NCBI GenBank assembly: GCA_030523385.1 | Contig: JAUNIV010000107.1 | Coordinates: 1 to 7,350 of the forward strand | Length of the DNA stretch: 7,350 nucleotides | Reading direction: 5' to 3' | Origin: Bacteroidales bacterium | GTDB taxonomy: Bacteria; Bacteroidota; Bacteroidia; Bacteroidales; Bacteroidaceae | In this document: one piece after another, positions 6,574 through 7,350 of the stretch | Layout: each line of letters begins with the position of its first letter | How positions within the stretch are numbered: the first letter of the stretch is position 1 | Made by a program: the position numbers and the translations under genes | Notes under the pieces: model-generated | Told to the model about the DNA's origin: nothing | The model's input: only the letters and a program-made list of their open reading frames with translations | Database searches by the model: none

Positions 6574-7350
6574 TTATAAATTAGCTTTTTCTATATCCTT
6601 GAAATACTTGTAGGTGCCTACTTTCAGCTCGTCAGTGGCTGCTTCGTCACACACAATGATACCATGCTGGTGCATCTGCAGTGCACTGATGGTCCACATT
6701 TGGGTGATTCCGCCTTCTACGGCATGCTGCAAAGCACGGGCCTTGTTGTGGCCGTTGCAGATAATCATCACTTCTTTGGCCGAAAGCACGGTTCCTACAC
6801 CTACAGTTAACGCAGTTTTAGGCACTTTGTTCACATCATTGTCAAAGAAACGTGAGTTGGCAATGATGGTGTCTGTAGTCAGTGTCTTGATGCGGGTGCG
6901 TGATGACAGGGATGAACCCGGTTCGTTGAAAGCGATGTGTCCGTCAGGACCTATGCCGCCCATAAACAGGTCGATACCGCCGATTGCCTCAATCTGCTTT
7001 TCGTAGTTGGCGCATTCGGCTTCCAGGTCTTCGGCATTTCCGTTCAGGATATGTACGTTTTCTTTTTTGATGTCGATATGGTTGAAGAAATTGTTCCACA
7101 TGAAAGAGTGGTAGCTTTCGGGATGATCTTCGGGCAGTCCCACGTATTCATCCATATTGAAAGTCACTACGTTCTGGAAAGAAACTTTTCCTTGTTTGTT
7201 CAGTTCAATCAGTGCCTTGTACATGCCCAGCGGTGAAGATCCGGTGGGGCATCCCAGTACGAAAGGTTTTTCAGGTGTGGGGTTTGCTGCATTGATTCTG
7301 CTTGCTACATAGTTGGCTGCCCACTGTGACAGTGACTGATAATCCGGTTC
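6574..7350 (-). CDS. nagB: Glucosamine-6-phosphate deaminase (NagB), 5' end beyond the window
   Basis: NagB converts glucosamine-6-phosphate to fructose-6-phosphate and ammonia, feeding amino sugars into glycolysis. The frame is open to the right edge, giving 258 visible residues. The Met codon at 7224 is internal, because the upstream frame encodes conserved family sequence (PFVLGCPTGSSPLG). By ungapped comparison with E. coli NagB only about five N-terminal residues lie outside. All four catalytic residues are present: the D72 equivalent in FNMDEYVGL (codon 7150-7152), and those of D141, H143 and E148 in GPDGHIAFNEP (6922-6945). The allosteric-site arginine and lysine of the E. coli enzyme (SRTRIKTL) and the tyrosine near the C-terminus (KYF) are also kept, so activation by N-acetylglucosamine-6-phosphate is possible. 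The promoter is outside the window. The fusion gene follows after 5 bases. Confidence 0.96.
   Translation of the reverse strand, partial: EPDYQSLSQWAANYVASRINAANPTPEKPFVLGCPTGSSPLGMYKALIELNKQGKVSFQNVVTFNMDEYVGLPEDHPESYHSFMWNNFFNHIDIKKENVHILNGNAEDLEAECANYEKQIEAIGGIDLFMGGIGPDGHIAFNEPGSSLSSRTRIKTLTTDTIIANSRFFDNDVNKVPKTALTVGVGTVLSAKEVMIICNGHNKARALQHAVEGGITQMWTISALQMHQHGIIVCDEAATDELKVGTYKYFKDIEKANL

Noticed and set aside
7222..7224. ATG as a possible start of nagB
   Set aside because: The frame stays open for 42 more codons to the window edge and encodes conserved NagB sequence including the phosphate-binding PTGSS loop, so this Met is internal.

Overview
The window reads as chromosomal DNA of a gut-type Bacteroidales bacterium, most likely Bacteroides or a close relative. 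This rests on the proteins (long-form HisG, an E. coli-like fused HisB, a NagB followed by a NagB-like/PIG-L fusion) and on the lack of strong Shine-Dalgarno sites before most genes. The genus is an inference from remembered family resemblance, not from a search.

Layout. Positions 1-128 hold no gene; 11-82 form a long imperfect inverted repeat containing hairpin-forming units. From 129 to 4458 on the + strand lie four tightly packed histidine genes, hisG, hisD, hisC and bifunctional hisB, with gaps of 18, 4 and 15 bases. A strong hairpin terminator at about 4485-4521 lies in the 121-base convergent gap. On the - strand, reading into that gap, is an amino-sugar operon: nagB (running off the right edge) followed after 5 bases by a 662-residue protein joining a NagB-like domain to a PIG-L/LmbE deacetylase domain.

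How they work together. HisG makes the first committed step of histidine synthesis. HisB (dehydratase), HisC, HisB (phosphatase) and HisD carry out the final steps from imidazoleglycerol phosphate to histidine. The middle steps (HisE/I, HisA, HisH, HisF) are absent and must be encoded elsewhere. NagB turns glucosamine-6-phosphate into fructose-6-phosphate and ammonia. Its partner retains the metal and catalytic motif of a de-N-acetylase, but its NagB-like half has lost three of four key catalytic residues, suggesting a sugar-phosphate-binding or scaffolding module attached to an active deacetylase.

No mobile genes, CRISPR, tRNA or rRNA were seen. The most interesting points are the pseudo-NagB/PIG-L fusion beside a genuine NagB, the complete loss of the zinc-site residues in the HisB phosphatase domain, and the repeat element upstream of hisG.
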